A stretch of 64,000 bases of DNA from Nonomuraea gerenzanensis (GCF_020215645.1 NZ_CP084058.1:2480001-2544000), one strand, 5' to 3'; positions 1 to 9,059 are shown, counted from the stretch's first letter. Notes: a model not told the origin generated them from the letters alone. Program-made: numbers and translations.

Positions 1-259
1 CCACCAGGTCGCCCGCGGCGTGCTCCAGGATCTCGTTCATGCAGCACAGGTCGAGCAGCACGTCGCAGCGCTCGGGCGGCGGGCCCCAGTGCAGCTTCGT
101 GCCGCCGCCGGCGGGCACCACCGCCAGGTCCCGCTCCGCGCAGGCCCGCAGCACGGCCGCGATCTCCTCGACGGTCTCCGGCAACGCCACCCAGCGGGGC
201 AGCACGCCGCGGACGGCGTCGCCCGCGCCCGCCTGCCTGACCGTCACCCCCTCGATCAA
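1..259 (-). CDS. glcE: Glycolate oxidase FAD-binding subunit GlcE, N-terminal part, cut by window edge
   Basis: Reading the minus strand from 259, an open frame runs off the left edge without a stop. It encodes the start of an FAD_binding_4 (PCMH-type) domain, with the motif VVPAGGGTKLHWG followed by CDVLLDL and MNEILEHAAGDLV. That pattern fits the accessory flavoprotein of glycolate dehydrogenase, GlcE. The TTG at 259 overlaps the TGA of the upstream glcD gene and has a purine-rich GGAAGGCGGAG stretch before it. A GTG at 247 is the alternative start. Its place directly after glcD supports a GlcDE complex oxidising glycolate to glyoxylate. Only about 86 residues are visible, so the rest of the protein cannot be judged. 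Confidence 0.8.
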   Translation of the reverse strand, partial: MIEGVTVRQAGAGDAVRGVLPRWVALPETVEEIAAVLRACAERDLAVVPAGGGTKLHWGPPPERCDVLLDLCCMNEILEHAAGDLV

Positions 260-1698
260 AACTGCTCCGCCTTCCCCGACTCGACCAGCGGGTGCACGCC
301 CTTGCGCACGCCCGGCACCTCGCCGCACAGCCGCGGGGTGGGGAACACCTTGCCAGGGTTGGCCAGCCCCCGGGGGTCGAACGCGCACCGGACGAGCTGC
401 ATGGTGTCCAGGTCGTCCGCGCTGAACATCTTCGGCATGTATCGGGACTTGTCCACGCCGACCCCGTGCTCGCCGGTGATCGAACCCCCGTGCTCGATGC
501 ACAGGTCGAGGATCGCCCCCGACACCACCTCGGCCCGCTCGCCCGCCCCCGGCTCCTCGTCGTCGAACAGCACCAGCGGGTGCAGGTTGCCGTCGCCGGC
601 GTGGAAGACGTTGGCCACCCTGATGCCGTGCTGCGCCGAGAGCCGGTCGATGGCGGCCAGCACGGCGGGCAGCGACGTGCGCGGGACCACGCCGTCCTGC
701 ACGATGTAGGCCGGGCTGATGCGGCCCACGGCGGCGAACGCCGACTTGCGGCCCTTCCAGATCGCCGCCCGCTCGGCCGGGTCGGCCGCCACACGCAGCT
801 CGAACGCGTTCGCGCAGATCTCCTGGAGCCGGGCGAACTGCCGCGCCACCTCCTCCGCCGGCCCGTCCAGCTCCACGATGAGCACCGCGCCGGCGCCCTC
901 GGGGTAGGAGCAGGCCACCGCCGCCTCGGCCGCCTCGATGGCCAGCGCGTCCATCATCTCGATCGCGGCCGGCACGATGCCCGCCCCGATGATCGCCGAG
1001 ACGGCCTGCCCGCCCTGCTCGATGCTCTCGAACGCGGCCAGCACCGTGGTCACCGCCTCCGGGGCGCGGCACAGCCGTACCGTGATCCTGGTGGCGATGC
1101 CCAGCGTGCCCTCCGAGCCGATGAACGCCCCCAGCAGGTCGTAGCCCGGGTCCATGCGGTCGAGCGTGACCAGGTCGCCGTCGGGCGTGACGATCTCGCA
1201 GGCCTCCACGTGGTTGACGGTGAAGCCGTACTTCAGGCAGTGGGCGCCGCCGGAGTTCTCCGCGACGTTGCCGCCGATCGAGCAGACCTGCTGGCTGGAC
1301 GGGTCGGGCGCGTAGTAGTAGCCGCGGTCGCGGACAGCCTCGGTGATGGCCAGGTTCGTCACGCCGGGCTCCACCACCGCGCGGCGGTTGGGCAGGTCGA
1401 TCTCCAGGATGGCGCGCATCTTCGAGGTGACGATCAGCACGCCGTCCTCGCGCGGGAGCGCGCCCCCCGACAGGCCGGTGCCCGAGCCCCTGGCCACGAA
1501 GGGCACGCCGTGCTCGTTGCACAGCCGGACCACCCGGGCGACCTGCTCGGCCGTGCCCGGCAGCACGACCACGCCGGGGGTCGCCCGGTGGTAGGTGAGG
1601 CCGTCGCACTCGTACGTACGCAGGCGCACCGGGTCGGTGATCACCGAGTCGCCCGGCAGGAACGAACGCAGAGCCGCTACGAGCGTGTCCATCATCAT
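256..1698 (-). CDS. glcD: Glycolate oxidase FAD-linked subunit GlcD
   Basis: 480 aa, the usual size for GlcD-type FAD-linked oxidases. The N-terminal half carries the FAD-binding loop PFVARGSGTGLSGGALP, followed by PDPSSQQVCSIGGNVAENSGG. The C-terminal half has HAGDGNLHPLV and EHGVGVDKSRYM, typical of the FAD-oxidase C domain. It should oxidise glycolate (or a related 2-hydroxy acid such as D-lactate) to the 2-oxo acid. The gene starts 8 bp after the malate synthase stop and overlaps the start of glcE, so the three genes look co-transcribed. Glyoxylate made here would be the substrate of the upstream malate synthase. Family assignment is secure; glycolate as the substrate is inferred from the operon. 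Confidence 0.88.
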   Translation of the reverse strand: MMMDTLVAALRSFLPGDSVITDPVRLRTYECDGLTYHRATPGVVVLPGTAEQVARVVRLCNEHGVPFVARGSGTGLSGGALPREDGVLIVTSKMRAILEIDLPNRRAVVEPGVTNLAITEAVRDRGYYYAPDPSSQQVCSIGGNVAENSGGAHCLKYGFTVNHVEACEIVTPDGDLVTLDRMDPGYDLLGAFIGSEGTLGIATRITVRLCRAPEAVTTVLAAFESIEQGGQAVSAIIGAGIVPAAIEMMDALAIEAAEAAVACSYPEGAGAVLIVELDGPAEEVARQFARLQEICANAFELRVAADPAERAAIWKGRKSAFAAVGRISPAYIVQDGVVPRTSLPAVLAAIDRLSAQHGIRVANVFHAGDGNLHPLVLFDDEEPGAGERAEVVSGAILDLCIEHGGSITGEHGVGVDKSRYMPKMFSADDLDTMQLVRCAFDPRGLANPGKVFPTPRLCGEVPGVRKGVHPLVESGKAEQF

Positions 1699-1706
1699 CC
1701 GATTTT

Positions 1707-3284
1707 CTACGGCATCTCGGCGTAGGCGGGAAGAGTCAGGAACTCGGCGAAGTCGTCATCCAGCGCCACTTCCTTGAACAGCGCCGTCGCCTGCGCGAAC
1801 AGCTTCTCGTCGTAGCCGGGCTCCATGGCGATCTTGGCGACCTCCTCGGTGATGATCCGCTCGACCAGGTCCTTGGTCACCTGCTGGCCCGTGTCGGCCA
1901 GGGTGATGTCGTTGTGGATCCACTGCCAGATCTGCGAGCGCGAGATCTCGGCCGTGGCGGCGTCCTCCATGAGGTTGTGGATGGCCACCGCGCCCAGCCC
2001 GCCCATCCAGGCGGCCAGGTAACGCAGCGCCACGTCCACGTTGTTGCGCAGCCCCGCCTCGGTGATGTCGCCCGGCGTCTCGGAGACGGCCAGCAGCTCG
2101 GCGGCCGTCACGCTGACGTCCTCGCGCAGCCGGTCGAGCTGGTTGGGCCGCGAGCCGAGCACGCCGTCGAAGACCTCGCGGCAGATCGGCACCAGGTCGG
2201 GGTGCGCCACCCAGGACCCGTCGAACCCGTCGCCCGACTCGCGCGTCTTGTCCGCCCGCACCTTCTCCAGCGCCACGGCGTTGACCTCGGGGTCGCGGCG
2301 CGAGGGGATGAACGCCGCCATCCCGCCGATGGCGTGCGCGCCCCGCTTGTGGCAGGTGCGCACGAGCAGCTCGGTGTACGCGCGCATGAACGGGGCCGTC
2401 ATCGTGACCGCGTTCCGCTCGGGCAGCAGGAACTCGCGGCCCCGCGTGCGGAACTTCTTGATCACGCTGAACAGGTAGTCCCAGCGGCCCGCGTTCAGTC
2501 CGGCCGAGTGGTCGCGCAGCTCGTAGAGGATCTCCTCCATCTCGAACGCCGCCGGGTAGGTCTCGATGAGCACGGTCGCCCTGATCGTGCCGTGCGGGAT
2601 GCCGAGCAGTTGCTGGGCCCGGGTGAACACGTCGTTCCAGAGCCGCGCCTCCAGGTGGGACTCGATCTTGGGCAGGTAGAAGTACGGGCCCTTGCCCTTG
2701 TCGAGCTGCCGCTGGGCGCAGTGGAAGAAGTACAGGCCGAAGTCGAACAGCGACCCCGCGACCGGCCGCCCGTCGACCAGGGCGTGCTTCTCGTCCAGGT
2801 GCCAGCCGCGCGGGCGCACGACGACGGTCGCCAGCTCGCCGTCGGGCTTGAGCGCGTACGCCTTGCCGCCGGTCTCGAAGTCGATCGTACGGTCGAGCGC
2901 GTCACGCAGGTTGAGGTGACCGGCCACGCAGTTCTCCCAGAGCGGGGAGTTGGCGTCCTCGAAGTCGGCCAGCCACACCTTGGCGCCGGAGTTGAGCGCG
3001 TTGATGGTCATCTTCTTGTCGACGGGGCCGGTGATCTCGACGCGGCGGTCCTCCAGGCCGGGCGCCGGGGGCGCGACCTGCCACTCGCTCTCCCTGATCT
3101 CCTTCGTCTCCGGCAGGAAGTCGAGCATGCCGCCGGCGGACAGCTCCGCCTGGCGCGCCTGGCGGGCCTCCAGCAGCTCCAGCCGCCTGGCGCCGAACTC
3201 CCGCTGGAGAGCCGCCACGAAATCGAGCGCCTCCGGCGTGAGGATCTCGTCGAACCGGTCGAGCATCGGGCCGGTGATCTCCAT
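1707..3284 (-). CDS. aceB: Malate synthase A
   Basis: Condenses glyoxylate and acetyl-CoA to malate. About 525 aa from the ATG at 3284, matching the A-type family length. The family signature is present as [21 protein letters not shown] (about residues 240-260), together with [35 protein letters not shown]. The frame is open as far as 3407, but the ATG at 3284 is chosen because GGAAAGAGG sits just before it and the codons further upstream overlap the palindromic operator region. It is first in the operon aceB-glcD-glcE. Two TGGAA/TTCCA-type palindromes directly upstream suggest control by an IclR-type repressor. Confidence 0.93.
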   Translation of the reverse strand: MEITGPMLDRFDEILTPEALDFVAALQREFGARRLELLEARQARQAELSAGGMLDFLPETKEIRESEWQVAPPAPGLEDRRVEITGPVDKKMTINALNSGAKVWLADFEDANSPLWENCVAGHLNLRDALDRTIDFETGGKAYALKPDGELATVVVRPRGWHLDEKHALVDGRPVAGSLFDFGLYFFHCAQRQLDKGKGPYFYLPKIESHLEARLWNDVFTRAQQLLGIPHGTIRATVLIETYPAAFEMEEILYELRDHSAGLNAGRWDYLFSVIKKFRTRGREFLLPERNAVTMTAPFMRAYTELLVRTCHKRGAHAIGGMAAFIPSRRDPEVNAVALEKVRADKTRESGDGFDGSWVAHPDLVPICREVFDGVLGSRPNQLDRLREDVSVTAAELLAVSETPGDITEAGLRNNVDVALRYLAAWMGGLGAVAIHNLMEDAATAEISRSQIWQWIHNDITLADTGQQVTKDLVERIITEEVAKIAMEPGYDEKLFAQATALFKEVALDDDFAEFLTLPAYAEMP

Positions 3285-3292
3285 GGGACCTC

Positions 3293-3330
3293 TTTCCATA
3301 TCGTGGAAAATGACTTCTGGATTGTGGAAG
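3293..3330. promoter_or_regulatory. Two tandem palindromes upstream of malate synthase (IclR-like operator)
   Basis: A perfect inverted repeat TTTCCA-TATCG-TGGAAA occupies 3293-3309. A second, imperfect one, CTTCTG-GATTG-TGGAAG, occupies 3314-3330. Their centres (3301 and 3322) are 21 bp apart, two helical turns, so two dimers could bind on one face. The half-site TGGAA/TTCCA resembles operators of IclR-family regulators, which elsewhere control glyoxylate and allantoin genes. The first palindrome lies 9 bp upstream of the malate synthase ATG and so would overlap the leader or ribosome-binding region. The palindromes are seen; the regulator family is inferred. Confidence 0.6.
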
Positions 3331-3427
3331 TGAAGGTACTCCCCTGATTCCCAGGGGTCAAAGGTTGGGGTTCCCCTGGGGGCATCCCCGATGTCCGCCC
3401 GGGGCAACGCGCGACACCATCTCCTCC

Positions 3428-4123
3428 ATGAAGACGATTGCGATCGCGGGTGGGCTGCTCGCCGCAGCCGCGCTGCTGACGGGATGCGGCCTCGGCGACA
3501 TCGCGGGCCCCTCGCACGAGGAGACGGCCTCCTACCAGGTGACGGACAAGGTCACCAAGCTTCAGCTCAAGAGCAACTCGGGCGAGGCCGTGATCACCGA
3601 GACCGACGGGAGCGCCGTACGCGTCGTCGAGACCCTGCACTGGCGCGGTGACGCCGACAAGCCCAAGCCGGAGCACAAGGTCGAGGGCGAGGGGCTGTTC
3701 CTCAGCTACGCCTGCCCGTCCGACTGGGGCAGCTGCAGCGTCGACTACAAGATCGAGGTGCCCAAGGGGCTGTCCGTCGATCTGGACGCCGGCTCGGGCA
3801 ACCTCACGCTCAGGAACCTCACCGGCCAGATCGACCTGCACGCCGGCTCCGGCGACGTGGACGCCACCGGGCTGGCGGGCAAGAAGGTCTACGCCGACGT
3901 GGGGTCGGGCAACCTCGACCTGACCTACACCGCCGCGCCCGACGCCGCCGAGCTGAAGACGGGGTCGGGCGACATCACGCTCAACGTCCCCGACGGGGCC
4001 TACGACGTGAAGACCGACGTGGGGTCGGGCGACACCAACGTGACGGTCAAGAAGGACGCCGGATCGGCGCACAGGCTCTCGCTGAGCGCGGGTTCCGGCG
4101 ACATCACCGTCAAGCCTGCTTGA
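3428..4123 (+). CDS. DUF4097-type beta-helix lipoprotein
   Basis: 231 aa from the ATG at 3428. It has a lipoprotein signal peptide ([11 protein letters not shown]...LLTGCG) with the lipobox cysteine near residue 19, so it should be a membrane-anchored exported protein. The mature part contains five evenly spaced GSG(N/D) repeats ([48 protein letters not shown]), the right-handed beta-solenoid pattern of DUF4097/adhesin-like domains. Function is unknown; such domains are often linked to envelope stress modules. The gene stands alone between the divergent malate synthase operon and hflX, and is followed by a short hairpin at 4137-4154. Confidence 0.75.
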   Translation: MKTIAIAGGLLAAAALLTGCGLGDIAGPSHEETASYQVTDKVTKLQLKSNSGEAVITETDGSAVRVVETLHWRGDADKPKPEHKVEGEGLFLSYACPSDWGSCSVDYKIEVPKGLSVDLDAGSGNLTLRNLTGQIDLHAGSGDVDATGLAGKKVYADVGSGNLDLTYTAAPDAAELKTGSGDITLNVPDGAYDVKTDVGSGDTNVTVKKDAGSAHRLSLSAGSGDITVKPA

Positions 4124-4136
4124 CAGAGTGTGGAAC

Positions 4137-4154
4137 CACCTGGATAACCAGGTG
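4137..4154. promoter_or_regulatory. Perfect inverted repeat between the lipoprotein gene and hflX
   Basis: CACCTGG-ATAA-CCAGGTG, 7-bp perfect arms with a 4-nt loop. It lies 13 bp after the lipoprotein stop and 17 bp before the GTG of hflX. There is no T-run behind it, so it is either a weak terminator for the upstream gene or an operator for hflX. The sequence does not decide between these. Confidence 0.4.
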
Positions 4155-4171
4155 ATTGCGCCGAGGATGTC

Positions 4172-5644
4172 GTGCCACCATCGTGGGAAGACATTGAGGT
4201 GTCCAGACGTTCCCTAATAGAGATGACACGTATGCACGAATACTCCGAGCTCGACGCGTTCGAGACCGGCGACATGGACCTCGAGGAACGCCAGGCGCTC
4301 CGCCGCGTGGCGGGCCTCTCCACCGAACTCCAGGACGTCTCCGAGGTCGAGTACCGGCAACTGCGACTCGAACGGGTCGTGCTCGTCGGCGTCTGGACCA
4401 GCGGCACCGCGGAAGACGCCGACAACTCCCTGCTCGAGCTGAAGCTCCTGGCCGAGACGGCCGGGTCGCAGGTGCTCGACGGGCTCATCCAGCGCCGGCA
4501 GAAGCCCGACCCGGCGACCTACATCGGCTCGGGCAAGGCCCTGGAGCTGCGCGACGTCGTCGAGTCCAGCGGCGCCGACACCGTGATCTGCGACGGTGAG
4601 CTGACCCCCGGCCAGCTCCGCCAGCTCGAGGACATCGTCAAGGTCAAGGTCATCGACCGGACCGCGCTGATCCTCGACATCTTCGCCCAGCACGCCAAGA
4701 GCCGCGAGGGCAAGGCACAGGTCGAGCTGGCGCAGCTGTCGTACCTGCTGCCGCGCCTGCGCGGCTGGGGCGGCAACCTGTCCCGGCAGGTCGGCGGTCG
4801 CGCCGCGGGCGGCGTCGGCATCGGCGGCCGCGGCCCCGGTGAGACCAAGATCGAGCTGGACCGCCGGCGCATCCGCGAGCGCATGTCCAAGCTGCGCCGC
4901 CAGATCGGCGGCATGTCCACCTCGCGCGAGACCATGCGTCACCGGCGCCAGCGCCGCGAGGTGCCCGCCGTGGCCATCGCCGGCTACACCAACGCCGGCA
5001 AGTCCTCGCTGCTCAACCGCGTCACCGGCGCGGGCGTGCTGGTGGAGGACGCGCTGTTCGCCACCCTCGACCCGACCGTGCGCCGCGCGCGCACGCCGGA
5101 GGGCAGGCTGTTCACGATCGCCGACACCGTCGGGTTCGTCCGGCACCTGCCGCACCAGCTCGTCGAGGCGTTCAGGTCCACGCTGGAGGAGGTCGCCGAC
5201 GCCGACCTGATCCTGCACGTGGTCGACGGGTCGCATCCCGACCCCGAGGGGCAGCTCGCGGCCGTGCGGGAGGTGCTCGCCGACATCGAGGGCGCCGCCG
5301 ACATCCCCGAGGTGGTCGTGATCAACAAGGCCGACGCGGCCGACCCTGAGGTGCTCGACCGCATCGCCAGGCGCGAGCGCGACAGCATCGTGGTGTCCGC
5401 CCGCACGGGCAAGGGCATCCCGGAGCTGATGGCGCTGATCGAGGAGCGGCTGCCGCGGCTCGACCACGAGGTCCATCTGCTGGTGCCGTACGAGCGGGGC
5501 GACCTGATCTCGCGGGCCCACAAGGAGGGCGAGGTGCTCTCGCTGGACCACGTCGAGGACGGGACGATCCTGCACGCCCGCGTGCTGCCCAGCCTGTCGC
5601 AGGAGCTCCTGCGCGTGGGCAAGCCGGTGGAGCGAGTCTCCTAG
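4172..5644 (+). CDS. hflX: GTPase HflX
   Basis: 490 aa ribosome-associated GTPase of the Obg-HflX class, which splits stalled or stressed ribosomes. The N-terminal HflX domain shows [12 protein letters not shown] and [13 protein letters not shown] glycine-rich stretch ([21 protein letters not shown]) precedes the G domain with G1 [13 protein letters not shown]3 [17 protein letters not shown] and G4 NKAD. The start is uncertain: the GTG at 4172 follows GAGGA, but ATG codons at 4223 and 4232 are also in frame, and the N-terminus of this family is variable. A strong terminator follows at 5656. Confidence 0.93.
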   Translation: MPPSWEDIEVSRRSLIEMTRMHEYSELDAFETGDMDLEERQALRRVAGLSTELQDVSEVEYRQLRLERVVLVGVWTSGTAEDADNSLLELKLLAETAGSQVLDGLIQRRQKPDPATYIGSGKALELRDVVESSGADTVICDGELTPGQLRQLEDIVKVKVIDRTALILDIFAQHAKSREGKAQVELAQLSYLLPRLRGWGGNLSRQVGGRAAGGVGIGGRGPGETKIELDRRRIRERMSKLRRQIGGMSTSRETMRHRRQRREVPAVAIAGYTNAGKSSLLNRVTGAGVLVEDALFATLDPTVRRARTPEGRLFTIADTVGFVRHLPHQLVEAFRSTLEEVADADLILHVVDGSHPDPEGQLAAVREVLADIEGAADIPEVVVINKADAADPEVLDRIARRERDSIVVSARTGKGIPELMALIEERLPRLDHEVHLLVPYERGDLISRAHKEGEVLSLDHVEDGTILHARVLPSLSQELLRVGKPVERVS

Positions 5645-5655
5645 CAGGACCTGAC

Positions 5656-5685
5656 GGATGGCCCGGCCTGACGGCCGGGCCATCC
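5656..5685 (+). terminator. Intrinsic terminator hairpin after hflX
   Basis: Perfect 13-bp stem GGATGGCCCGGCC / GGCCGGGCCATCC around a TGAC loop, starting 11 bp after the hflX stop. The tail (TGTCGTTG) is only mildly T-rich, as is common in GC-rich actinomycetes. Confidence 0.8.
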
Positions 5686-6026
5686 TGTCGTTGAGCGGGC
5701 ACTCGCCCGCAAAGCGCACACACCTACCCAAAAGCGGCAGTGGTCCCCGAACCCTGGGATTGCTAGGATTGGCCAGACCTAACGTTGGTCTCGTTTTGGG
5801 TTTGGGTTCTGGGTTTCGGATGATGGCTGAGGGTCATGACGTCGTCAGCGGGAGCCGTGGGGACAAGGCAGGGCTGCGTGATGGTTGGGATGAATGGTCT
5901 TTCTTCCGAATAACCCTGTACAGCAGCCCAACATGTGAAATAACGTAACTGAACTGAAATCGCCGGATCATCGCTCCGGCGATACGGTCACCGCACAACT
6001 CGATGCGGAAGAGCAGGAGACCCCCC
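5686..6026 (+). other. 341-bp leader/intergenic region before the hutI coupled ORF
   Basis: No convincing gene. It holds a G-run segment (5794-5819) with three GGG blocks and a GG, and a perfect inverted repeat ATCGCCGGA-N7-TCCGGCGAT at 5959-5983, 43 bp before the small ORF at 6027. A short frame at 5820-5946 (about 41 codons, ending FFRITLYSSPTCEIT) lacks a ribosome-binding site and is not called. The promoter of hutI must lie here. Confidence 0.5.
5959..5983. promoter_or_regulatory. Inverted repeat in the hutI leader
   Basis: Perfect 9-bp arms ATCGCCGGA and TCCGGCGAT separated by 7 bp (TCATCGC). It lies between the presumed promoter region and the small ORF upstream of hutI, so it could be an operator or an RNA hairpin in the leader. 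No regulator is assigned. Confidence 0.45.
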
Positions 6027-6125
6027 ATGTCGTCCGGACCCGGAGCGGACTCAGTGGGCGCGGCACAGGCCGTGCGCTGGGCTGCGCGCTCGTGCGGGGG
6101 GTCATGCTGGGTGGTGATGCGATGA
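6027..6125 (+). CDS. Small 32-codon ORF coupled to hutI (possible leader peptide)
   Basis: An ATG at 6027 follows an AGGAG ribosome-binding site with 7-nt spacing. The frame encodes 32 residues ending in SCWVVMR, then a TGA that overlaps the hutI ATG as ATGA (6122-6125). That arrangement is typical of translational coupling. The peptide has no histidine run, so a classical histidine attenuator is not supported. It may only serve to bring ribosomes to hutI, which itself has a weak ribosome-binding site. Too short to assign a function. Confidence 0.5.
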   Translation: MSSGPGADSVGAAQAVRWAARSCGGSCWVVMR

Positions 6126-7330
6126 CCGTCCGACTCCTGACCAACATCGGCCGCCTCTGGACCGGCAACGAGGTCCTCAGCAACGCCGCCATCCTCGTGC
6201 ACAACGACCGCATCGCCTGGGTCGGCCGCGCGCCCGACCTGCCGCAGAGCGTGCCCGGAGTCGTCGACGACATCGTCGACGTCGACCACGTCGAGAACCT
6301 CGGCGGCGCCCTCGTCACGCCCGGCCTCATCGACGCCCACACCCACCCCGTCTACGCCGGCAACCGCTACGCCGAGCTGGCGATCCGCACGGGCGGCTCC
6401 ACCTCCGCCTCGATCGCCGCGGCGGGCGGCGGCGTGGGCTCCACCGTCACCGTGACGCGCGGCACCGACCCCTGGACCTTGTGCAACGGCGTGCGCGAGC
6501 GGCTGCGCAGCTGGCTGCTCAGCGGCACCACGACCGTCGAGGCCAAGACCGGCTACCACCTCACCCGCGACGGCGAGCTGGCCGACGTGCGGCTCCTGCG
6601 CGAGCTGGAGAAGGAGCCGATGATGCCGCGGGTGCACGTCACGTTCCTGGCCGCGCACGTGGTGCCGCCCGAGTACTTCGGCAGGCAGCGCGAGTACGTC
6701 GAGGCCGTGGGCGCCTGGTGCGCCGACGCGGCCGCCGCCGGCGCCGACAGCGTGGACGTCTACTGCGACGAGGGCTACTTCACCACCGAGGAGTCCCGCT
6801 GGGTCCTCGCCTCGGGCCGCAACGTCGGCCTGCTGCCGCGCATCCACGCGGGCATCTTCAGCCGCCGCGGCGCCGTCCAGCTCGCCGCCGAGCTCGGCTG
6901 CGCGTCGGCCGACGGCCTGCACCACATGTCCGACGAGGACATCGCGATCATGTCCCGCTACGGCGTCCCCGCCGTCGTCTGCCCGGCCACCGCCCTCCAG
7001 CGCGGCCACCTCCCTCCGGTCCGCCAGATGATCAAGCACGGCGTCCAGATCGCCCTCGGCAGCGACCACAACCCCGGCTACTGCGGCATCACCTCGATGT
7101 CCCTGGTCGTGGCCATGGCGGTGTCGGCCTTCGGGATGAGCGTCAACGACGCCCTGCGCGCGGCCACCCTCGGCGGTGCCACGGTGCTCGGGGCGCCCGA
7201 CCGCGGGGTGCTGGCTCCCGGGCGGCTCGCTGACATCGTGCAGTGGGACGCCGACCACGAGGGCGCCTTCGCCTGGTCCTTCGGGTTGAAGCCGCGGCGG
7301 GTGTGGCGGGGTGGAACGCCCGTTCAGTAG
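6122..7330 (+). CDS. hutI: Imidazolonepropionase
   Basis: 402 aa amidohydrolase that opens imidazolone-5-propionate to N-formimino-L-glutamate in histidine breakdown. The metal-binding motif TPGLIDAHTHPVYAGNR is near residue 70. It is followed by GTTTVEAKTGYHL, HVTFLAAHVVPPEY, the late histidine in HAGIFSRRG and the catalytic aspartate in ALGSDHNPG. Position, order and length fit HutI rather than other amidohydrolases. The ATG at 6122 is chosen because it overlaps the stop of the small upstream ORF; earlier in-frame ATGs at 6092 and 6104 are possible. No other hut genes are nearby. Confidence 0.85.
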   Translation: MTVRLLTNIGRLWTGNEVLSNAAILVHNDRIAWVGRAPDLPQSVPGVVDDIVDVDHVENLGGALVTPGLIDAHTHPVYAGNRYAELAIRTGGSTSASIAAAGGGVGSTVTVTRGTDPWTLCNGVRERLRSWLLSGTTTVEAKTGYHLTRDGELADVRLLRELEKEPMMPRVHVTFLAAHVVPPEYFGRQREYVEAVGAWCADAAAAGADSVDVYCDEGYFTTEESRWVLASGRNVGLLPRIHAGIFSRRGAVQLAAELGCASADGLHHMSDEDIAIMSRYGVPAVVCPATALQRGHLPPVRQMIKHGVQIALGSDHNPGYCGITSMSLVVAMAVSAFGMSVNDALRAATLGGATVLGAPDRGVLAPGRLADIVQWDADHEGAFAWSFGLKPRRVWRGGTPVQ

Positions 7331-7344
7331 TTAATCTCGGGTAT

Positions 7345-8217
7345 ATGTCGCCCTTGGTTGCCGTTGTCACGGATTCGACCGCCTATCTGGGGGATGTGCC
7401 CGGGGTGGCGGTGGTGCCCGTACAAGTGATCGGCCCGGGGGCGCAGCAGGGCGTGGACGAGGGGTCCATGCCGATGGACCTGACCTCGGCCACCACCTCC
7501 CGGCCCGCACCCGCCCGGTTCGCCACCTGCTACGCCGACCTCGCCGCCGGCGGCGCCACGGCCGTCGTCTCCATCCACGTCTCGGGTGAGCTGTCGGGCA
7601 CCGTGCAGTCCGCCATGACGGCGGCCCGCGACGCCCCCGTACCGGTGGAGGTGATCGACAGCCGCTCCATCGCGATGGGCCTGGGCTACCCGGTCCTGGC
7701 CGCCGCCCGCGCCGCCGCCTCCGGAGCCTCCGCCGCCGAGGTCGCAGCCGCCGCCCGCGACAGCATGCGCGGCACGCGGACGTTCTTCTACGTCGACACC
7801 CTCGACTATCTCCACCGCAGCGGCCGCATCGGCACCGCGGCCTCCCTCTTCGGCTCCGCCCTCATGATCAAGCCGCTGCTCCACCTCGCCGACGGCCGCA
7901 TCCGCCTGCTGGAGAAGGTCCGTACGTCCTCCCGCGCCATCGCCCGCCTGGAGGACCTGGCGGTGCAGGCGGCGGGGGAGGGGCCCGTGGAGGTGGCGGT
8001 GCAGCACCTGGCGGCCAGGGAACGGGCCGAGGCGCTGGCGGAGCGGGTGCGCAAGCGGGTGCCGGGGCTGCGGGATCTGCGGGTGGTGGAGGTGGGGGCG
8101 GTGATCGGCGTACACGTCGGGCCCGGCATGCTCGGCCTGACCGTCACCACGTCCGGTCCCCAGGCGCCGCCACCGGATTCCCGACGCTTCCTCCAGGCGC
8201 CGCCGTCGGCCTCCTGA
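7345..8217 (+). CDS. DegV family fatty-acid-binding protein
   Basis: 290 aa. DegV/EDD fold: VVTDSTAYL at the N-terminus, then SIHVSGELSGTVQSA and TRTFFYVDTLDYLHRSGRIG, the family hallmarks of fatty-acid binding. In Firmicutes such proteins (FakB) present fatty acids to a FakA kinase; no fakA is seen here. It begins 14 bp after hutI and may share its transcript. The last 11 codons are the first unit of a 33-bp tandem repeat, and the stop codon forms at the junction with the second unit, so the C-terminal tail looks repeat-derived. Confidence 0.85.
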   Translation: MSPLVAVVTDSTAYLGDVPGVAVVPVQVIGPGAQQGVDEGSMPMDLTSATTSRPAPARFATCYADLAAGGATAVVSIHVSGELSGTVQSAMTAARDAPVPVEVIDSRSIAMGLGYPVLAAARAAASGASAAEVAAAARDSMRGTRTFFYVDTLDYLHRSGRIGTAASLFGSALMIKPLLHLADGRIRLLEKVRTSSRAIARLEDLAVQAAGEGPVEVAVQHLAARERAEALAERVRKRVPGLRDLRVVEVGAVIGVHVGPGMLGLTVTTSGPQAPPPDSRRFLQAPPSAS

Positions 8218-8281
8218 CGCTTCCTCCAGGCGCCGCCGTCGGCCTCCTGACGCTTCCTCCAGGCGCCGCCGTCGGCCTCCT
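8183..8281. repeat. Three tandem copies of a 33-bp unit across the DegV stop codon
   Basis: Identical units at 8183-8215, 8216-8248 and 8249-8281, each beginning GACGCTTCCTCCAGGCGCC. A degenerate part-copy precedes them near 8161. The first unit is coding (end of the DegV protein). The TGA arises where unit one meets unit two and recurs at the next junction. Confidence 0.95.
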
Positions 8282-8408
8282 GGCCCCGCCTCCACCCGGT
8301 GTCCTTGAGGGCCGTCGCCGCGGCCACTCCCGTTTCTCTTCTCCTTGGACGCCTCATCCGAGCACGGCCACGATCTCCCGTGAACCATCTCCGGGCGCGG
8401 CGGTAAGT

Positions 8409-8430
8409 ACGGGTGACCATGCTCACCCGT
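8409..8430. promoter_or_regulatory. Inverted repeat upstream of the ECF sigma factor gene
   Basis: Perfect 8-bp arms ACGGGTGA and TCACCCGT with a 6-bp spacer, 32 bp before the sigma factor ATG. Its position suggests an operator or a hairpin in the leader. The regulator is unknown. Confidence 0.4.
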
Positions 8431-8462
8431 CGAGAGGCACCGAATGAAGGAGCGAACGGACC

Positions 8463-9059
8463 ATGCCCGGACCACCCGCGACAGATGAGCAGCTCGCCGA
8501 CACGGCACTGATCCGGCTGTCCTGGGAGGAACCGGAGGTCTTCGCCGGCGTCTTCGACCGGCACGCGCCGCTGCTGCACCGGTACGCCGCCCGGCGGCTC
8601 GGCCCGGACGCCGCCGAGGACGTGGTGTCGGAGACCTTCCTGGCCGCCTTCCAGCACCGTCACCGCTACGACGTCACCCAGGACGACGCCCGGCCCTGGC
8701 TCTACGGCATCGCCTCCAAAGTGATCGGGAAACGGCGGCGGGCCGAGATCACCCGGTATCGGGCGTACGCGCGCAGCGGCGTCCCTCCCGCGGAGCCGTC
8801 CGGCGGCCTCGTCGAGGACGGCGTGACGACGCTCGCGGTGAACCTCCCGCTCGTCGCCGCTCTCGCGGCGCTCCAGGCGAGAGATCGCGACGTGCTGCTC
8901 CTCGTGGCCTGGGCCGAGCTGACGTACGAGGAGGTCGCGCAGGCACTGGACATCCCTGTCGGCACCGTACGGTCGCGGCTCAACCGCGCTCGCAAAAAGG
9001 TCCGTCAGGCACTGGACCGCACATCCAAGACCCGCCGAGGGGGACAAGACGATGAATGA
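8463..9059 (+). CDS. ECF sigma-70 family RNA polymerase sigma factor
   Basis: 198 aa. Region 2 is FDRHAPLLHRYAARRLGPDAAEDVVSETFLAAF (residues about 30-62). Region 4 is the C-terminal helix-turn-helix ELTYEEVAQALDIPVGTVRSRLNRARKKV. A GAAGGAG ribosome-binding site precedes the ATG. It overlaps by 8 bp the next gene, which encodes a membrane protein of the kind that accompanies this sigma factor type, so the two form a regulatory pair. Promoter targets cannot be read from the sequence. Confidence 0.9.
   Translation: MPGPPATDEQLADTALIRLSWEEPEVFAGVFDRHAPLLHRYAARRLGPDAAEDVVSETFLAAFQHRHRYDVTQDDARPWLYGIASKVIGKRRRAEITRYRAYARSGVPPAEPSGGLVEDGVTTLAVNLPLVAALAALQARDRDVLLLVAWAELTYEEVAQALDIPVGTVRSRLNRARKKVRQALDRTSKTRRGGQDDE

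Noticed and set aside
5820..5946. Short ORF of about 41 codons (ending FFRITLYSSPTCEIT) upstream of hutI
   Set aside because: No ribosome-binding site, the start overlaps a G-rich run and there is no support from neighbours; treated as noncoding leader.
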